Numbered from the stretch's first letter, positions 38,287 through 50,615 are shown. The stretch is 64,000 nucleotides of DNA from Mycolicibacterium goodii (GCF_001187505.1 NZ_CP012150.1:1860001-1924000); one strand, 5' to 3'. Program-made: numbers and translations. Notes: generated by a model from the letters alone, not told the origin.

Positions 38287-41200
38287 CTGCCGAACCGACC
38301 ACGCGGACTCTGCTGTCGTTCGACCTCCTCGACGAGGATGAGCACGACCAGATCGACGTGTGGGGTAACCGGGCGGTCCTGACCGACCCGGGGCCGACAC
38401 CGGTCACGATCCCCGCGCTGTTCGCCGAGCAGGTCGTGCGCGCTCCCGATGCGGTCGCTCTCGTGTGCGGGGACCGGTCGTGGACCTACCGCGAACTCGA
38501 CGAGGCATCCAATCGGCTCGCCCACCTGCTCGCCGAGCACGGCGCGCGGCCGGGTACCAGCGTGGCGTTCTTGATCCCGAGGTCCGGCGAGGCGATCCTG
38601 TCGATCCTGTCGGTGCTCAAGACCGGGGCGGCCTACCTGCCGGTCGACCCGGCACATCCCGACGCGCGCATCGGGTTCATGATGTCCGACGCGAAGCCGG
38701 TTGCGGCGCTCACCACCGCGGACCTGAGGTCGCGGCTCGACCAGTACGACCTCGCGGTCATCGACGTGGCGGACCCGGCGATCGACGGGCGGCCCAGTGA
38801 CGCGCTCTCCGGTCCTGCGCCCGACGACCTCGCGTACATGACCTACACGTCCGGCACCACCGGCGTGCCGAAGGCCGTCGCCGTCACCCACCACAATGTG
38901 ACCCAGTTGGTGAGCGCACTGCACGCCGACCTGCCGTCCGGACCGGGACAGGTCTGGTCGCAGTGGCACTCCCTGGTGTTCGACGTCTCGGTGTGGGAGA
39001 TCTGGGGTGCCCTGCTGCACGGCGGCCGGCTGGTCGTGGTGCCCGAGTCCGTGGGCAGCTCGCCGGATGACCTGCACAACCTGCTGATCACCGAGAAGGT
39101 CAGCGTGCTGTGCCAGACCCCGTCCGCGGCGGGCATGCTCTCGCCGGAGGGCCTGGAGTCGACGACGCTGATCGTCGCGGGTGAGGCCTGCCCGACCGAG
39201 CTGGTGGATCGGTGGGCGCCGGGCCGCGTCATGATCAACGCGTACGGCCCGACCGAGGCCACGATCTACGCGGCGATGAGCCAGCCGCTGACGGCAGGCA
39301 CCGGTGTGGCGCCGATCGGCGCACCGGTCCCCGGCGCGGCCCTGTTCGTGCTGGACAAGTGGCTCCGCCCGGCACCGGAAGGTGTCGTCGGTGAGCTGTA
39401 CGTTGCCGGGCACGGCGTGGCGACCGGCTACATCGGGCGTCCGGACCTGACCGCGTCGCGGTTCGTGGCGTGCCCGTTCGGCGAGACCGGCGAGCGGATG
39501 TACCGCACCGGCGACCTGGTGCGGTGGGGTTCGGACGGTCAGCTGGAGTACCTCGGCCGCGCCGACGAGCAGGTCAAGATCCGCGGCTACCGCATCGAAC
39601 TCGGCGAGATCCAGGCCGCGCTGGCCAAGCTGGACGGCGTCGACCAGGCGGTGGTGATCGCCCGCGAGGACCGCCCCGGCGACAAGCGCCTGGTGGGTTA
39701 CATCACCGGCACCGCCGACCCGGCGCAGCTGCGTGCCGCGCTGGCCGAGAGCCTGCCCGCCTACATGGTTCCCACCGCGGTGGTGGTGCTGGACACCATC
39801 CCGCTCACCGTCAACGGCAAACTCGACCGCCGCGCCCTTCCTGCGCCCGAATACCGCAGTGCGGCAAACGATTACCGCGCGCCGTCGACACCGGCCGAGG
39901 AGATCCTGGCCGACGTCTACGCCCAGGTCCTCGGTGTCGAGCGGGTCGGTGTCGACGATTCGTTCTTCGACCTCGGCGGTGACAGCATCCTGTCGATGCA
40001 GGTGGTGGCCCGTGCGAGGGCCGCCGGTATCCAGTGCCGCCCGCGCGACATCTTCGTCGAGCAGACCGTCGCCGGGGTGGCCCGGGTGGCGGTGGCGGCC
40101 GGTGAATCCGACGTCGTCGACGAGGGAATCGGCCCCGTCGTCGCCACCCCGATCATGCGGTGGCTGCGTGAGGTCGACGGCCCCACCGACCAGTTCAACC
40201 AGACGGTGATCACCCAGGCGCCCGCCGGTGTCACCGAGGACGACGTGGTGGCGATCCTGCAGGCGCTGCTGGATCGGCACCCGACGCTGCGGCTGCGGGT
40301 CGAGGACGCCCCCGAGGGAACCGAGGAGTGGTCGCTGCTGGTGCCGCAGGCCGGCGCCGTCAACGCCCGCGACTGCCTGCGCACCGTCGATGCGTTGACC
40401 GACGACGTGCTGGTCGAGGCGCGCTCGCAGCTCGACCCCGCCGCCGGCGCCATGGTCAGCGCGGTCTGGGTGCGCGAGACGAGCCGGCTGGTGCTGATGA
40501 TCCACCACCTCGCGGTCGACGGGGTGTCGTGGCGAATCCTGTTGGAAGACTTGAACATCGCCTGGGTGCAGCACAGCAGCGGGCAGCCCGTGGAGCTGCC
40601 GGCAGGCGGCACGTCGTTCGCCCGCTGGAGCACCCTGCTGGCCGAACACGCGAAGGCCGATTCGGTGCGCGAACTCGCCGACGCGTGGCGCGCGGTCACC
40701 GACATCGAACAGGCACTGCCGCCGGTGCAGGCCGACACCGACACCTACGTCACGGCCGGACAGCTCTCGGCCTCGCTGGACGTCGAGACCACGCGGCAGC
40801 TGTTGGGCGAGGTGCCCGCGGCGTTCCGCGCAGGCGTGCAGGACATCCTGCTGGTGGCGTTCGGCCTGGCGTGGGCCGAGTTCCTGAACCGCTCGGGCAC
40901 CCCGATCGGCGTCGACGTCGAGGGCCACGGCCGATACGACGAACTCGCCTCCGACGTCGACCTGTCCCGCACCGTCGGCTGGTTCACCACCAAGTACCCG
41001 GTGGCGTTGACCGTGGCCGAGGTGCCGTGGGAACAGGTCGTCGCCGGTGATGCCGCGCTCGGCGGGATCGTCAAGGCCGTCAAGGAACAGTTGCGGTCGC
41101 TGCCCGATGGCCTCACCTACGGTCTGCTGCGGTACCTGAATACCGATGTGGAACTGGGTGGTTCGGAGCCGACCATCGGTTTCAACTATCTGGGACGGCT

Positions 41201-44200
41201 GGGCGCCGGTGCAGGCGAACTGTCCGAGGAGCTGTGGCGGATCGATCAGGACAGCCTCGCGCTCAGCGACGCGGCGTCCGCGGTGCCGATGCCGCTGATG
41301 CACACCGTCGAGCTCAACGCGGGCACGGTCGACACCGACAACGGGCCGAGCCTGCGGGCCAGTTGGACGTGGGCGCCGTCGGCGTTCGACGAGGCGCAGG
41401 CCAGCCGGTTGAGCCAGTTGTGGTTCGAGGCGCTGACCGGGATCTGCGCGCACGTCCGCGGTGGCGGCGGTGGTCTCACCCCGTCGGATCTCGCGCCCGC
41501 GCGGCTGACCCAGAACCAGATCGACGAACTGTCCCGGAAGTACGACATCACCGATGTCCTGCCGCTCACGCCGGTCCAGCAGGGTCTGCTGTTCCACTCG
41601 ACCTTCGCCCGCGGCACCGGTGACGACGTCTACGCGGTCCAGCTGGACATCACCATCACCGGTGTCCTCGACCAGCACCGCCTACGCGACGCCGTGCACA
41701 CCGTGGTGGCGCGGCACCCCAACCTCGCCGCGCGGTTCGTCGAACAGTTCGGCGAACCGGTGCAGGTGCTCACCGCCGATCCGACGATCGCGTGGCGGTA
41801 CCTGGATCTGCGGGGAGACGATCTCACACCCGACCACGAGATCGAACAGCTGTGCGCCGCCGAGCGTTCGGCCGTGTGCGACCTCCTCGAGCGGCCGACC
41901 TTCCGCGCCGCGCTGATCCGCACCTCGGGCAACCAGCACCGGTTCGTGCTGACGTTCCACCACATCGTGATCGACGGCTGGTCGCTGCCGATCCTGCTGC
42001 AGGAGATCTTCGCCGGATACTTCGGCCATCGCCTGTCCGCCGCGGCCTCCTACCGCAACTTCGTCAATTGGCTTGCCGCACAGGACAGCACCGCCGCGAA
42101 GGTGGCGTGGCGGGAGGTGCTCGACGGTTTCGAGACACCCACCCTCGTCGCACCGCCCGGCCCGCCGGGGCCACGCGGCATCTCCTCCTACCGCGTGTCC
42201 GCCGAAACCACCCGTGCCCTGGGCGAACTCGCGCGGTCGCAGCACACCACCATCAACACCGTGCTGCAGGCGGCGTGGGCCCAACTGCTGATGCGGATGA
42301 CCGGTCACCGCGACGTCGCGTTCGGCACCGCGGTGTCTGGGCGTCCTGCCGACCTGGCAGGCGCGGAATCGATGGTGGGCCTGTTGATCAACACCGTGCC
42401 GATCCGGGCGAAGATCTCGGCCGACACCACGGTGGGTGATCTGCTACGTCAGCTGCAGAGCCACCACAACGACACCCTCGAGCACGAGCACCTGGCGCTC
42501 AACGAGATCCACCACGTCTGCGGCCACGAGCAGCTGTTCGACACGCTGTTCCTCTACGAGAGCTACCCGATCGACACCAGCGCGTTCATGGGTGTGCAGG
42601 AACTCGCGGTCACCGAATTCAACAACCGCGAGTACAACCACTACCCGCTGTCGGTGATGGCGCTGCCCGGCCACGAGCTGGGCCTGCGCGTGGAATACGA
42701 CACCTCGGTGTTCGACACCACCGACATCGAGACCCTCGTCGACCGGTTCCAGCGGCTGCTGGAGACCATGATCGACGACCCGGCCCGGCGCCTGTCGTCG
42801 ATGGACGTGGTCGACGCCGACGAGCGCACCCGGCTCGACGAATGGGCCAACCGTGCGGTGCTCACCCAGCCGGTCGCCGCGCCGCAATCCATCCCGGAGG
42901 TGTTCGCCCGGCAGGTGGAACGCGATCCGGAGGCCCTTGCGGTCACCTTCGAAGGCGAATCGCTGAACTACGGCGAACTCGACGAGGCCGCCAACCAGCT
43001 GGCCAATCTGCTGGCGGTGTACGGCGCCGCACCGGGGAAGTCGGTGGCGCTGATGGTGCCGCGCTCGGCCGACGCCATCGTCGCGATCCTCGCGGTGCTC
43101 AAGACCGGAGCGGCGTACCTGCCGATCGACCCGTCGGTGCCCGCGGCGCGGCTGGAGTTCATGCTCGGTGATGCCGCACCCATCGCCGCCGTCACAACCG
43201 GCGATCTGCGTTCCCGCTTCGACGAATTCGATCTGGCGGTCGTCGAGGTCGACGACCCCGCCGTCGAGATCTACCCCAGCACAACGCTGCTCACGCCGTC
43301 GCCGGACGACATCGCGTACCTGATCTACACGTCGGGCACCACCGGTGTGCCCAAGGGCGTGGCGATCACCCACGGCAACGTGACGCAGGTGCTCGACACA
43401 TTGCCCGCCGAACTGCCCAGCGGGCCCGGTTCGGTGTGGTCGCAATGGCATTCGCTGGTCTTCGACGTCTCGGTGTGGGAGACCTGGGGTGCGCTGCTGC
43501 ACGGCGGCCGGTTGGTGATCGTGCCGGAGTCGATCGCCGGCTCGCCCGACGACCTGCACGCGCTGCTGGTGTCCGAACAGGTCAACGTGCTCTACCAGAC
43601 CCCTTCGGCGGTGCGGATGATGTCACCGGAAGGGCTGGAAGGCACCGCGCTCGTGGTGGCGGGCGAGGCATGCCCCACCGAGGTCGTCGACCGCTGGGCC
43701 GCCGACCGGGTGATGATCAACGCCTACGGCCCGACGGAATCCACGATCTACGCGGCCATCAGCGCGCCGCTGGCACCGGGCGCGGATGTGGTCCCGATCG
43801 GCGCGCCGGTCCCCAAGGGCGCGACCTTCGTCCTCGACGAGTGGCTGCGACCGGTACCGCCGGGAGTGGTCGGCGAGCTGTACCTGGCGGGCCGTGGCGT
43901 CGGCGTCGGCTACGTGGGCCGCAGCGGCCTGACCGGATCCCGCTTCGTGGCCTGCCCCTTCGGGGAGCCGGGTGCGCGGATGTACCGCACCGGCGACCTG
44001 GTGCGCTGGGGTGACGACGGGCAGCTGCAGTATCTGGGCCGCGCCGACGAGCAGGTCAAGATCCGCGGCTACCGCATCGAACTCGGCGAGATCCAGGCCG
44101 CGCTGTCGGAGGTGGACGGCGTCGACCAGGCGGTGGTGATCGCCCGCGAGGACCGCCCCGGCGACAAGCGCCTGGTCGGCTACATCACCGGCACCGCCGA

Positions 44201-45962
44201 CCCGGCGGCCGCCCGCGCCGAACTGACCAACCGGTTGCCTGCCTACATGGTCCCGGCCGCGGTGGTTCCGCTGGAGACGCTGCCGTTGACCGTGAACGGC
44301 AAGCTCGACCGGCGGGCGCTGCCCGCGCCCGAATACCAGAGCGCCGAGCGCTACCGGGCGCCGGAAACCGAGACGGAGCAGACCCTCTCCGGCATCTTCG
44401 CCCACGTTCTGGGTGTCGAGCGGATCGGCCTCGACGACTCGTTCTTCGACCTCGGCGGCGACTCGATCTCGGCGATGCGCGTCATCGCCGCGGTCAACAC
44501 GGCGCTGGACGCCAACCTGTCGGTACGCGCCCTGTTCGAGGCGCCGACGGTGGGGAAGTTGAGCCTGCATGTCGAACGCGACGCGGGCGAGCGGACCGAC
44601 GGGGTCAGCTTCGCATCGGTGCACGGCAGCGATGCCACCGAGGTGCATGCCCGCGATCTGACGCTGGACAAGTTCATCGACGCGCCGACGCTGCGCACCG
44701 CACCGACGCTGCCGCGTCCCGACGGCACCGTTCGGACGGTGCTGCTGACCGGGGCCACCGGCTTCCTCGGACGCTATCTGCTGCTGGAATGGCTCAAGCA
44801 GTTGCGGCGTGTCGACGACAAGGTGATCTGCCTGGTGCGCGGCAGGTCCGACGCGGACGCCCGCAGCCGGCTCGAGGCGACGTTCGACACAGATCCGTTG
44901 CTGCGCAAGCACTTCAACGAACTGGCCAGCGAGCGACTCCAGGTCGTCGCGGGCGACAAGGGACAGCCGAACCTCGGACTCGACGAGCAGACCTGGCAGC
45001 GCCTGGCCGAAAGTGTCGACCTGATCGTCGATTCGGCTGCCTTCGTCAACAGCGTGCTGCCCTACAGCGAGCTGTTCGGGCCGAATGTCGTGGGCACGGC
45101 CGAGCTGATCCGGTTCGCCCTCACCTCGAAACTCAAACCGGTCAACTTCGTGTCGACCTCAGACGTCGGCAGGCAGGTCGAGCCGTCGCGGTTCACCGAG
45201 CAGGCCGACATCCGGCTGGTCAGCGCGACCCGCAAGATCGAGATCGGCTACGCCAACGGCTACGGCAACAGCAAGTGGGCGGGCGAGGTGCTGCTGCGCG
45301 AGGCCCACGACCACTGCGGCCTGCCGGTTGCGGTGTTCCGGTCGGGCATGATCATGGTCGACCCGACCTACGCCGGGCAGTTGAACGTCGCGGACACGGT
45401 GTCGCGGATGGTGCTCAGCATCGTGGCCACCGGGGTGGCACCCGGGTCGTTCTATCAGCGCGGCGCCAACGGTGAGCGGCAGCGCGCACACTTCGACGGT
45501 CTGCCCGTCGACTTCGTCGCGCAGGCCATCACCAAGCTGGGCTGGCGGGTGGCGAGGTCGGTGACCGATTCCGCCGCAAGCGGATTCGAGACGTACCACG
45601 TGATGAACCCGCACGACGACGGCATCGGAATCGACACCTACATCGACTGGCTCATCGAGGCCGGGTACCCGATCAAACGCATCGAGGACTTCGGGGAGTG
45701 GCTGCGGCAGTTCGAAGCGGCGCTGCAGGCGCTGCCCGATCAGCAGCGGCAGAACTCCGTGCTGCAGATGCTGACGTTGCTCAAGCAGCAGGCGGGGGAG
45801 CTGCAGCCACCTGAGCCGACGCAGGGGTCCTATGCGCCGGCCGACCGGTTCCAGGCCGCGGTGCGCGAGGCGAACATCGGTGTGGAAGGTGAGATTCCGC
45901 ATGTCACGCCGCAGGTCATCGTCAAGTACGTGACCGATCTGCAGCTCCTCGGGCTGCTGTAG
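38283..45962 (+). CDS. mps2: GPL peptide synthetase Mps2 (A-T-E-C-A-T-R)
   Basis: 2559 residues. A3 about 40-545, T3 near 560, E3 about 622-1090, C4 about 1092-1530 (HHIVIDG), A4 about 1530-2035, T4 near 2058 and a terminal NAD(P)H-dependent reductase from about 2150 to the end ([14 protein letters not shown], then [12 protein letters not shown] with the YxxxK pair). There is no thioesterase. The A3 and A4 pockets read by eye D-V-W-C-I-A-A-I-Y-K and D-V-W-Y-V-A-A-I-Y-K, so they probably take the same amino acid. This fits D-Ala then L-Ala with reductive release as L-alaninol. A3 and A4 share long identical DNA blocks. gap starts 17 nt after the stop. Confidence 0.96.
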
Positions 45963-45979
45963 GGTCCTGCGGGTTCGAT

Positions 45980-46801
45980 ATGTGGAGCAACGTCCTGGGC
46001 ATGGGATTCGTCATGTCGCTGAATCCCATGCTTTTGGGCTTCGTCCCGCTTCTGCTGTCCCGGCCGAGGCCGGTGCCGAACCTGTTGGTGTTCTGGATCG
46101 GCGCGCTGATCGTCAACTTCCCGTTGATGCTGGTTCCGCTCGCCGCGATGCAACTGATCCCCAGTTTCGCCGACCTCGCCGAGACCCTGACCACCGCGGA
46201 GCCCGGTTCGTCGATCAAGCCGTTCCAACTCGGTACCGGCGTTGTCGCACTGCTGGTGGGTGCCTGGATTGCCGTGCGGATGCGACTGAAGAAGCGCGCC
46301 CGCACGCCTGAACCCGCCCGTGTCGGAGCGTCGTCGACGCTGCTGACAGACGAGAAGGCCGCAGAACAGCCGGACGCGGAGTCCTCGGTCGCCGGCGCAT
46401 CGCCCGGCTGGATCAAAAGGTCGATCGACAAGGCCACCTCGATCGTCGCGCCGATCCTCAAACGTGCCCGCGACGCATGGGAGAACGGAGCCCTGTGGGT
46501 GTCGCTGCTGCTCGGGTTCGCGTACATGATGCCGCCGCCGATCGCACTGCTGGTCGACACCGTCATCGTGGGCGCCGATGTGCCGGTCGTGACGCAGGTG
46601 CTCGCCGTCAGCGCGTTCATTTTCGCGACACTGCTCGTCTTCGAGGTCACCCTTCTGAGCTATCTCATCGCCCCGGCCAGGACGAAGGCGGTGCTGGAGC
46701 CGCTGCACGACTGGTCACACAAGCACCGGATGACGATCCTGCTGATCCTGTTCATCGCGATCGGGCTCTGGCAGCTCATCACCGGCTTCGGTATCGCGTG
46801 A
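45980..46801 (+). CDS. gap: Gap, GPL-addressing membrane protein
   Basis: 273 residues. N-terminal helices begin at MWSNVLGMGFVMSLNPMLLGFVPLLL, and about six helices in all are split by a long polar loop (about residues 100-160) rich in Ala, Glu and Arg. The second half has ARDAWENGALWVSLLLGFAYMMPPP and ends with ILLILFIAIGLWQLITGFGIA. Gap is a mycobacterium-specific protein required in M. smegmatis for GPLs to reach the surface. It follows mps2 by 17 nt in the same operon. A paralogue lies at 14908-15699. Confidence 0.93.
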   Translation: MWSNVLGMGFVMSLNPMLLGFVPLLLSRPRPVPNLLVFWIGALIVNFPLMLVPLAAMQLIPSFADLAETLTTAEPGSSIKPFQLGTGVVALLVGAWIAVRMRLKKRARTPEPARVGASSTLLTDEKAAEQPDAESSVAGASPGWIKRSIDKATSIVAPILKRARDAWENGALWVSLLLGFAYMMPPPIALLVDTVIVGADVPVVTQVLAVSAFIFATLLVFEVTLLSYLIAPARTKAVLEPLHDWSHKHRMTILLILFIAIGLWQLITGFGIA

Positions 46802-46902
46802 AACTTTCCGGCCGCGATTTCCGGCCGTGATGTCGAGAATGCGGTGACGGCTCCGTCCCAGCAGTGACGACCAACTAGGGTCGCGAACGGGAGGAGATTC
46901 TC

Positions 46903-47313
46903 ATGGCCAAGTACCTGCTTCTCAAGCACTACCGGGGCGCTCCGGCCGCGGTCAACGACGTGCCGATGGACCAGTGGGCACCCGAGGAGATCGAGGCCCA
47001 CCTGCAGTACATGAAAAGCCTCGCGACGCATCTGGAGAGCACGGGCGAGTTCGTCGACGCGCAGGCCCTCGCCCCGACCGGGGCGTGGGTGCGCTACGAC
47101 GGTGAGGGCAGACCGCCGGTCACCGACGGTCCGTTCGCCGAGACCAAGGACCTCGTCGCCGGCTGGATGATCATCGACGTCGACTCCTACGAACGGGCCA
47201 TCGAGGTTGCCGGCGAGTTGTCCGCGGCGCCAGGGGCCGGTGGCAAACCGATCCACGAATGGCTCGAGGTGCGGCCGTTCCTGGGTGATTCGGACGCCTG
47301 CCACGGCGAGTAG
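46903..47313 (+). CDS. sap: DGPF/YCII-family protein (Sap)
   Basis: 136 residues from ATG 46903 with GGGAGGAG upstream. It is a YCII-related protein with the hallmark DGPF motif in VTDGPFAETKD, framed by MAKYLLLKHYRG at the start and AGWMIIDVDSYERAIEVAGEL after it. DGPF proteins are genetically tied to ECF42-type sigma factors, and an ECF gene follows 10 nt downstream, which explains the name sigma-associated protein. The biochemical role is not known; the fold resembles small ferredoxin-like enzymes. A 101-nt gap from gap leaves room for a separate promoter. Confidence 0.88.
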   Translation: MAKYLLLKHYRGAPAAVNDVPMDQWAPEEIEAHLQYMKSLATHLESTGEFVDAQALAPTGAWVRYDGEGRPPVTDGPFAETKDLVAGWMIIDVDSYERAIEVAGELSAAPGAGGKPIHEWLEVRPFLGDSDACHGE

Positions 47314-47323
47314 GGATCCGCTG

Positions 47324-48499
47324 ATGGACCCGGCCGCACTGCGGGACCTCGTCCCGGGTGTCCTCGCGGCCCTCGTCGGCCGCGGCGCCGACTTCGCCAC
47401 CGCCGAGGACGCGGTTCAGGAAGCCCTGATCAAGGCGCTCGAAACCTGGGGGCCGGGCGGCCAGCCGGACGACCCGAAGGCCTGGCTGATCACCACCGCG
47501 TGGCGCCGGTTTCTCGACCTCACCCGGGCCGACGCCGCGCGCCGCAACCGCGAGATGCGCACGGCGGTCGAGGTGCCGCCGGGACCCGGTGCGCCGGTGG
47601 ACGACACGCTGCAGCTGTATTTCCTGTGCGCGCACCCTGCTCTGAGCCCGGCGTCGGCCGTGGCGTTGACCCTGCGGGCGGTCGGTGGCCTCACCACCCG
47701 CCAGATCGCGCGGGCCCACCTGGTGCCCGAATCGACCATGGCCCAACGGATCAGCCGCGCCAAGCGCACGCTCAACGAGGTCCGGCTGAACCGGCCCGGC
47801 GATCTCGGCACCGTGCTGAGGGTCCTGTATCTGGTGTTCAACGAGGGCTACACCGGCGACGTCGACCTCGCCGCGGAGGCGATCCGGCTGGCCCGGCAAC
47901 TCGCGGCCATCACCGATGACCCGGAGGTCGCCGGACTGCTCGCACTGTTTCTGCTGCACGACGCCCGGCGTCCGGCCCGCACGCGCGCCGACGGGACCCT
48001 CGTACCGCTGGCCGAGCAGGACCGCAGGCTGTGGCGCCACGATCAGATCGCCGAGGGGGTGGCGGTACTGCAGGCCGCACTGGCGGCCGACCGGCTCGGC
48101 GAGTATCAGGCGCAGGCCGCGATCGCCGCGCTGCACGCGGACGCCAGGACCGCCGACGAGACCGACTGGGTGCAGATCGTCGAGTGGTACGACGAACTCG
48201 TGGCCCTCACCGACAGCCCCATCGCGCGGCTCAACCGCGCAGTGGCGGTGGGTGAGGCCGACGGACCGCGTGCGGGCCTGGCCGCGCTGGCCGAGCTCGA
48301 CCCGGCGCTGCCGCGCCACCCGGCCGCGGCGGCGTATCTGCACGAACGTGCCGGTGACTTGTCCCGCGCCGCACAGCTGTACGTCGCAGCCGCCGATCGG
48401 GCGCATACCGTGCCGGAGCGAAATCACCTGCTGCTCAAGGCCGCCACGCTGCATCAGCGCCTGGACTCACAGCAAGATGCAAAGAGGCTCCCGGGGTGA
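47324..48499 (+). CDS. ecf: ECF42-like RNA polymerase sigma factor
   Basis: 391 residues, about twice the size of a simple ECF factor. Sigma-2 is at about 22-75 (TAEDAVQEALIKALETW, WLITTAWRRFLDLTR) and sigma-4 at about 100-150 (LTLRAVGGLTTRQIARAHLVPESTMAQRISRAKRTL). A long helical C-terminal extension follows (VLYLVFNEGYTGDVDLAAEAIRLAR and tandem Ala-rich helices like TPR units). This extension plus the adjacent DGPF gene is typical of ECF42, where the extension regulates activity in place of an anti-sigma factor. Targets are unknown. The ATG at 47324 follows GGGA; a hairpin overlaps the stop codon. Confidence 0.88.
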   Translation: MDPAALRDLVPGVLAALVGRGADFATAEDAVQEALIKALETWGPGGQPDDPKAWLITTAWRRFLDLTRADAARRNREMRTAVEVPPGPGAPVDDTLQLYFLCAHPALSPASAVALTLRAVGGLTTRQIARAHLVPESTMAQRISRAKRTLNEVRLNRPGDLGTVLRVLYLVFNEGYTGDVDLAAEAIRLARQLAAITDDPEVAGLLALFLLHDARRPARTRADGTLVPLAEQDRRLWRHDQIAEGVAVLQAALAADRLGEYQAQAAIAALHADARTADETDWVQIVEWYDELVALTDSPIARLNRAVAVGEADGPRAGLAALAELDPALPRHPAAAAYLHERAGDLSRAAQLYVAAADRAHTVPERNHLLLKAATLHQRLDSQQDAKRLPG

Positions 48500-48513
48500 C
48501 CCGGGAGCCTCTT
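48482..48513. terminator. hairpin terminator overlapping the ecf stop
   Basis: A perfect 14-bp stem (AAGAGGCTCCCGGG and its complement) with a 4-nt loop. The ecf stop codon is in the loop. It sits between the convergent ecf and fadE5 genes and can end both transcripts. Confidence 0.8.
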
Positions 48514-48542
48514 CGGTGAAGCGTTGTCTGAAGAGAACGCGA

Positions 48543-50378
48543 TCAGAAGGCCGCCTCGTCCAACTCCATCACGTCGTTGTCGAGGTTCTCGACGATCTGA
48601 CGGGTGCTGGTCAGCAGCGGCAGCATGTTCTTGGCGAAGAACGACGCGGCGGCGATCTTGCCCTCGTAGAAGGACTTGTCGGCACCGGTGGCACCGGCGT
48701 CGAGCTTCTCGATGGCCACCGCGGCCTGGCGGGTCAGCAGCCAGCCGGCCAGCAGGTCGCCGACGGCCATCAGGAACCGGACCGAGGCGAGGCCCACCTT
48801 GTAGATCGAGGCGGGTTCCTCCTGCGCGGCCATCAGGTAGCCGGTCATCGCCGCGGCCATGCCCTGGACGTCGGCCAACGCGGTGGCGAGCAGTTCCCGC
48901 TCGGCCTTCAGGCGACCGTTGCCGTTCTCGTTCTTGATGAACTGCTCGATCTCGCCTGCGACGTAGGCCAGCGCCTGACCCTTGTCGCGGATGATCTTGC
49001 GGAAGAAGAAGTCCTGCGCCTGGATGGCAGTGGTGCCCTCGTACAGCGAGTCGATCTTCGAGTCGCGGATGTACTGCTCGATCGGGTAGTCCTGCAGGAA
49101 GCCCGAGCCGCCGAGGGTCTGCAGGCTCTCGGTCAACTTCGCGTAGGCGGTCTCCGAACCGAAGCCCTTCACGATCGGCAGCAGCAGGTCGTTGACGCGC
49201 GCGGCCAGGTCGCCCTCGACGCCGTGCACGGCCTTGGCCACCTCGGCGTCCTGGAACGTCGCGGTGTACAGGTAGATGGCCCGCAGACCCTCGGCGTAGG
49301 CCTTCTGGGTCATCAGGCTGCGACGCACATCCGGGTGGTGCGTGATGGTCACGCGCGGTGCGGTCTTGTCGGTCATCTGGGTCATGTCGGCGCCCTGGAC
49401 GCGCTCCTTGGCGTATTCGAGCGCATTGAGGTAACCGGTCGAAAGCGTGGCGATGGCCTTGGTGCCCACCATCATTCGCGCCTGCTCGATCACGTCGAAC
49501 ATCTGCGCGATGCCGTTGTGCACCTCGCCGACCAGCCAGCCGACGGCGGGGATGCCGTGCTGACCCAGCGACAGCTCACACGTGGCCGAGACCTTCAGGC
49601 CCATCTTGTGCTCGACGTTGGTGACGAAAACGCCGTTGCGCTCGCCGGGCTCACCGGTCTCGGGATCGAAGTGGAACTTCGGCACGAAGAACAGCGACAG
49701 ACCCTTGGTGCCCGGGCCTGCGCCCTCGGGGCGGGCCAGCACCAGGTGCATGATGTTCTCGAACAGATCGTCGGAGTCGGCCGAGGTGATGAACCGCTTC
49801 ACGCCCTCGATGTGCCAGGTGCCGTCGGGCTGCTGCACGGCCTTGGTGCGGCCCGCGCCGACGTCGGAGCCCGCGTCGGGCTCGGTCAGCACCATGGTGG
49901 CGCCCCAGCCGCGCTCGGCGGCGATCGTGGCCCACTTCTTCTGCTCGTCGGTGCCGTTGTTGTAGAAGATCTCGCTCATGCCCGGGCCCATGGCGTACAT
50001 GTAGGCCGCAGGGTTGGCGCCGAGGATGTGCTCGATCAGGGCCCACTGCAGCGCGCGGGGCATCGGGATGCCGCCGAGGTGCTCGGCCAGGCCGACCTTG
50101 TCCCAACCACCGTCGAACAGCGCCCGCATCGACTTCTTGAAGCCCTCGGGCAGCGTGACGGTGTGGGTCTCGGGATCGAACACCGGGGGATTGCGGTCCC
50201 CCTCGACGAAGGACTCGGCGATCGGGCCCTCGGCCAGGCGGGCGATCTCGGTGAGCATCTCGCGGGCGGTGTCGGCGTCCAGATCGCTGAACTTGTCTGC
50301 GCCGAGCACCTTGTCCACGCCGAAAACCTCGAACAGGTTGAATACCTGGTCACGGACATTGCTCTTGTAGTGGCTCAC
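48543..50378 (-). CDS. fadE5: acyl-CoA dehydrogenase FadE5
   Basis: 611 residues, the length known for M. smegmatis FadE5. The N-terminal [21 protein letters not shown] extension is typical of this long FadE subgroup. Other features are [13 protein letters not shown] (FAD-contact loop), [32 protein letters not shown] and the catalytic Glu in [18 protein letters not shown]. It oxidises acyl-CoA to enoyl-CoA and has broad chain-length range. In GPL loci it is thought to handle acyl precursors of the lipid tail, but it is present in non-GPL mycobacteria too. The GTG start follows GAGGAGGAAAA. It converges on ecf and diverges from the next gene. Confidence 0.94.
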   Translation of the reverse strand: MSHYKSNVRDQVFNLFEVFGVDKVLGADKFSDLDADTAREMLTEIARLAEGPIAESFVEGDRNPPVFDPETHTVTLPEGFKKSMRALFDGGWDKVGLAEHLGGIPMPRALQWALIEHILGANPAAYMYAMGPGMSEIFYNNGTDEQKKWATIAAERGWGATMVLTEPDAGSDVGAGRTKAVQQPDGTWHIEGVKRFITSADSDDLFENIMHLVLARPEGAGPGTKGLSLFFVPKFHFDPETGEPGERNGVFVTNVEHKMGLKVSATCELSLGQHGIPAVGWLVGEVHNGIAQMFDVIEQARMMVGTKAIATLSTGYLNALEYAKERVQGADMTQMTDKTAPRVTITHHPDVRRSLMTQKAYAEGLRAIYLYTATFQDAEVAKAVHGVEGDLAARVNDLLLPIVKGFGSETAYAKLTESLQTLGGSGFLQDYPIEQYIRDSKIDSLYEGTTAIQAQDFFFRKIIRDKGQALAYVAGEIEQFIKNENGNGRLKAERELLATALADVQGMAAAMTGYLMAAQEEPASIYKVGLASVRFLMAVGDLLAGWLLTRQAAVAIEKLDAGATGADKSFYEGKIAAASFFAKNMLPLLTSTRQIVENLDNDVMELDEAAF

Positions 50379-50615
50379 TTTTCCTCCTCGACGAGAATGC
50401 CACCTGAGGTTGGGCACTTCGGATAAGTTACCCACCAGTAACTGCGGCCAACTATACCGTTCAGTAACTTCAACGCAAGCTCGCCGCTGGCAATTTCCGG
50501 CATCTAACCAACCCGGTGGTTGATCGACCTGGCGCTGCCGTGCCGGTCATCCTTCTGACGTGCGCTTTTGTCCGAATGTGAGGATCATCACGGCGCGGCT
50601 GGCTAGATTGGCCCA
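50379..50615. promoter_or_regulatory. divergent promoter region with an 18-bp palindromic operator candidate
   Basis: The 237 nt between fadE5 and the DapB-like gene contain AGTTAC-6 nt-GTAACT at about 50426-50443, close to the fadE5 start, with a further GTAAC half-site some 20 nt away. The symmetry and size fit a TetR-type operator of the kind found before lipid genes. No regulator gene is adjacent. Confidence 0.5.

Noticed and set aside
47916..50426. 836-codon plus-strand frame through ecf and across fadE5
   Set aside because: It is antisense to fadE5 and out of frame with ecf; both of those have clear family motifs and this frame has none.
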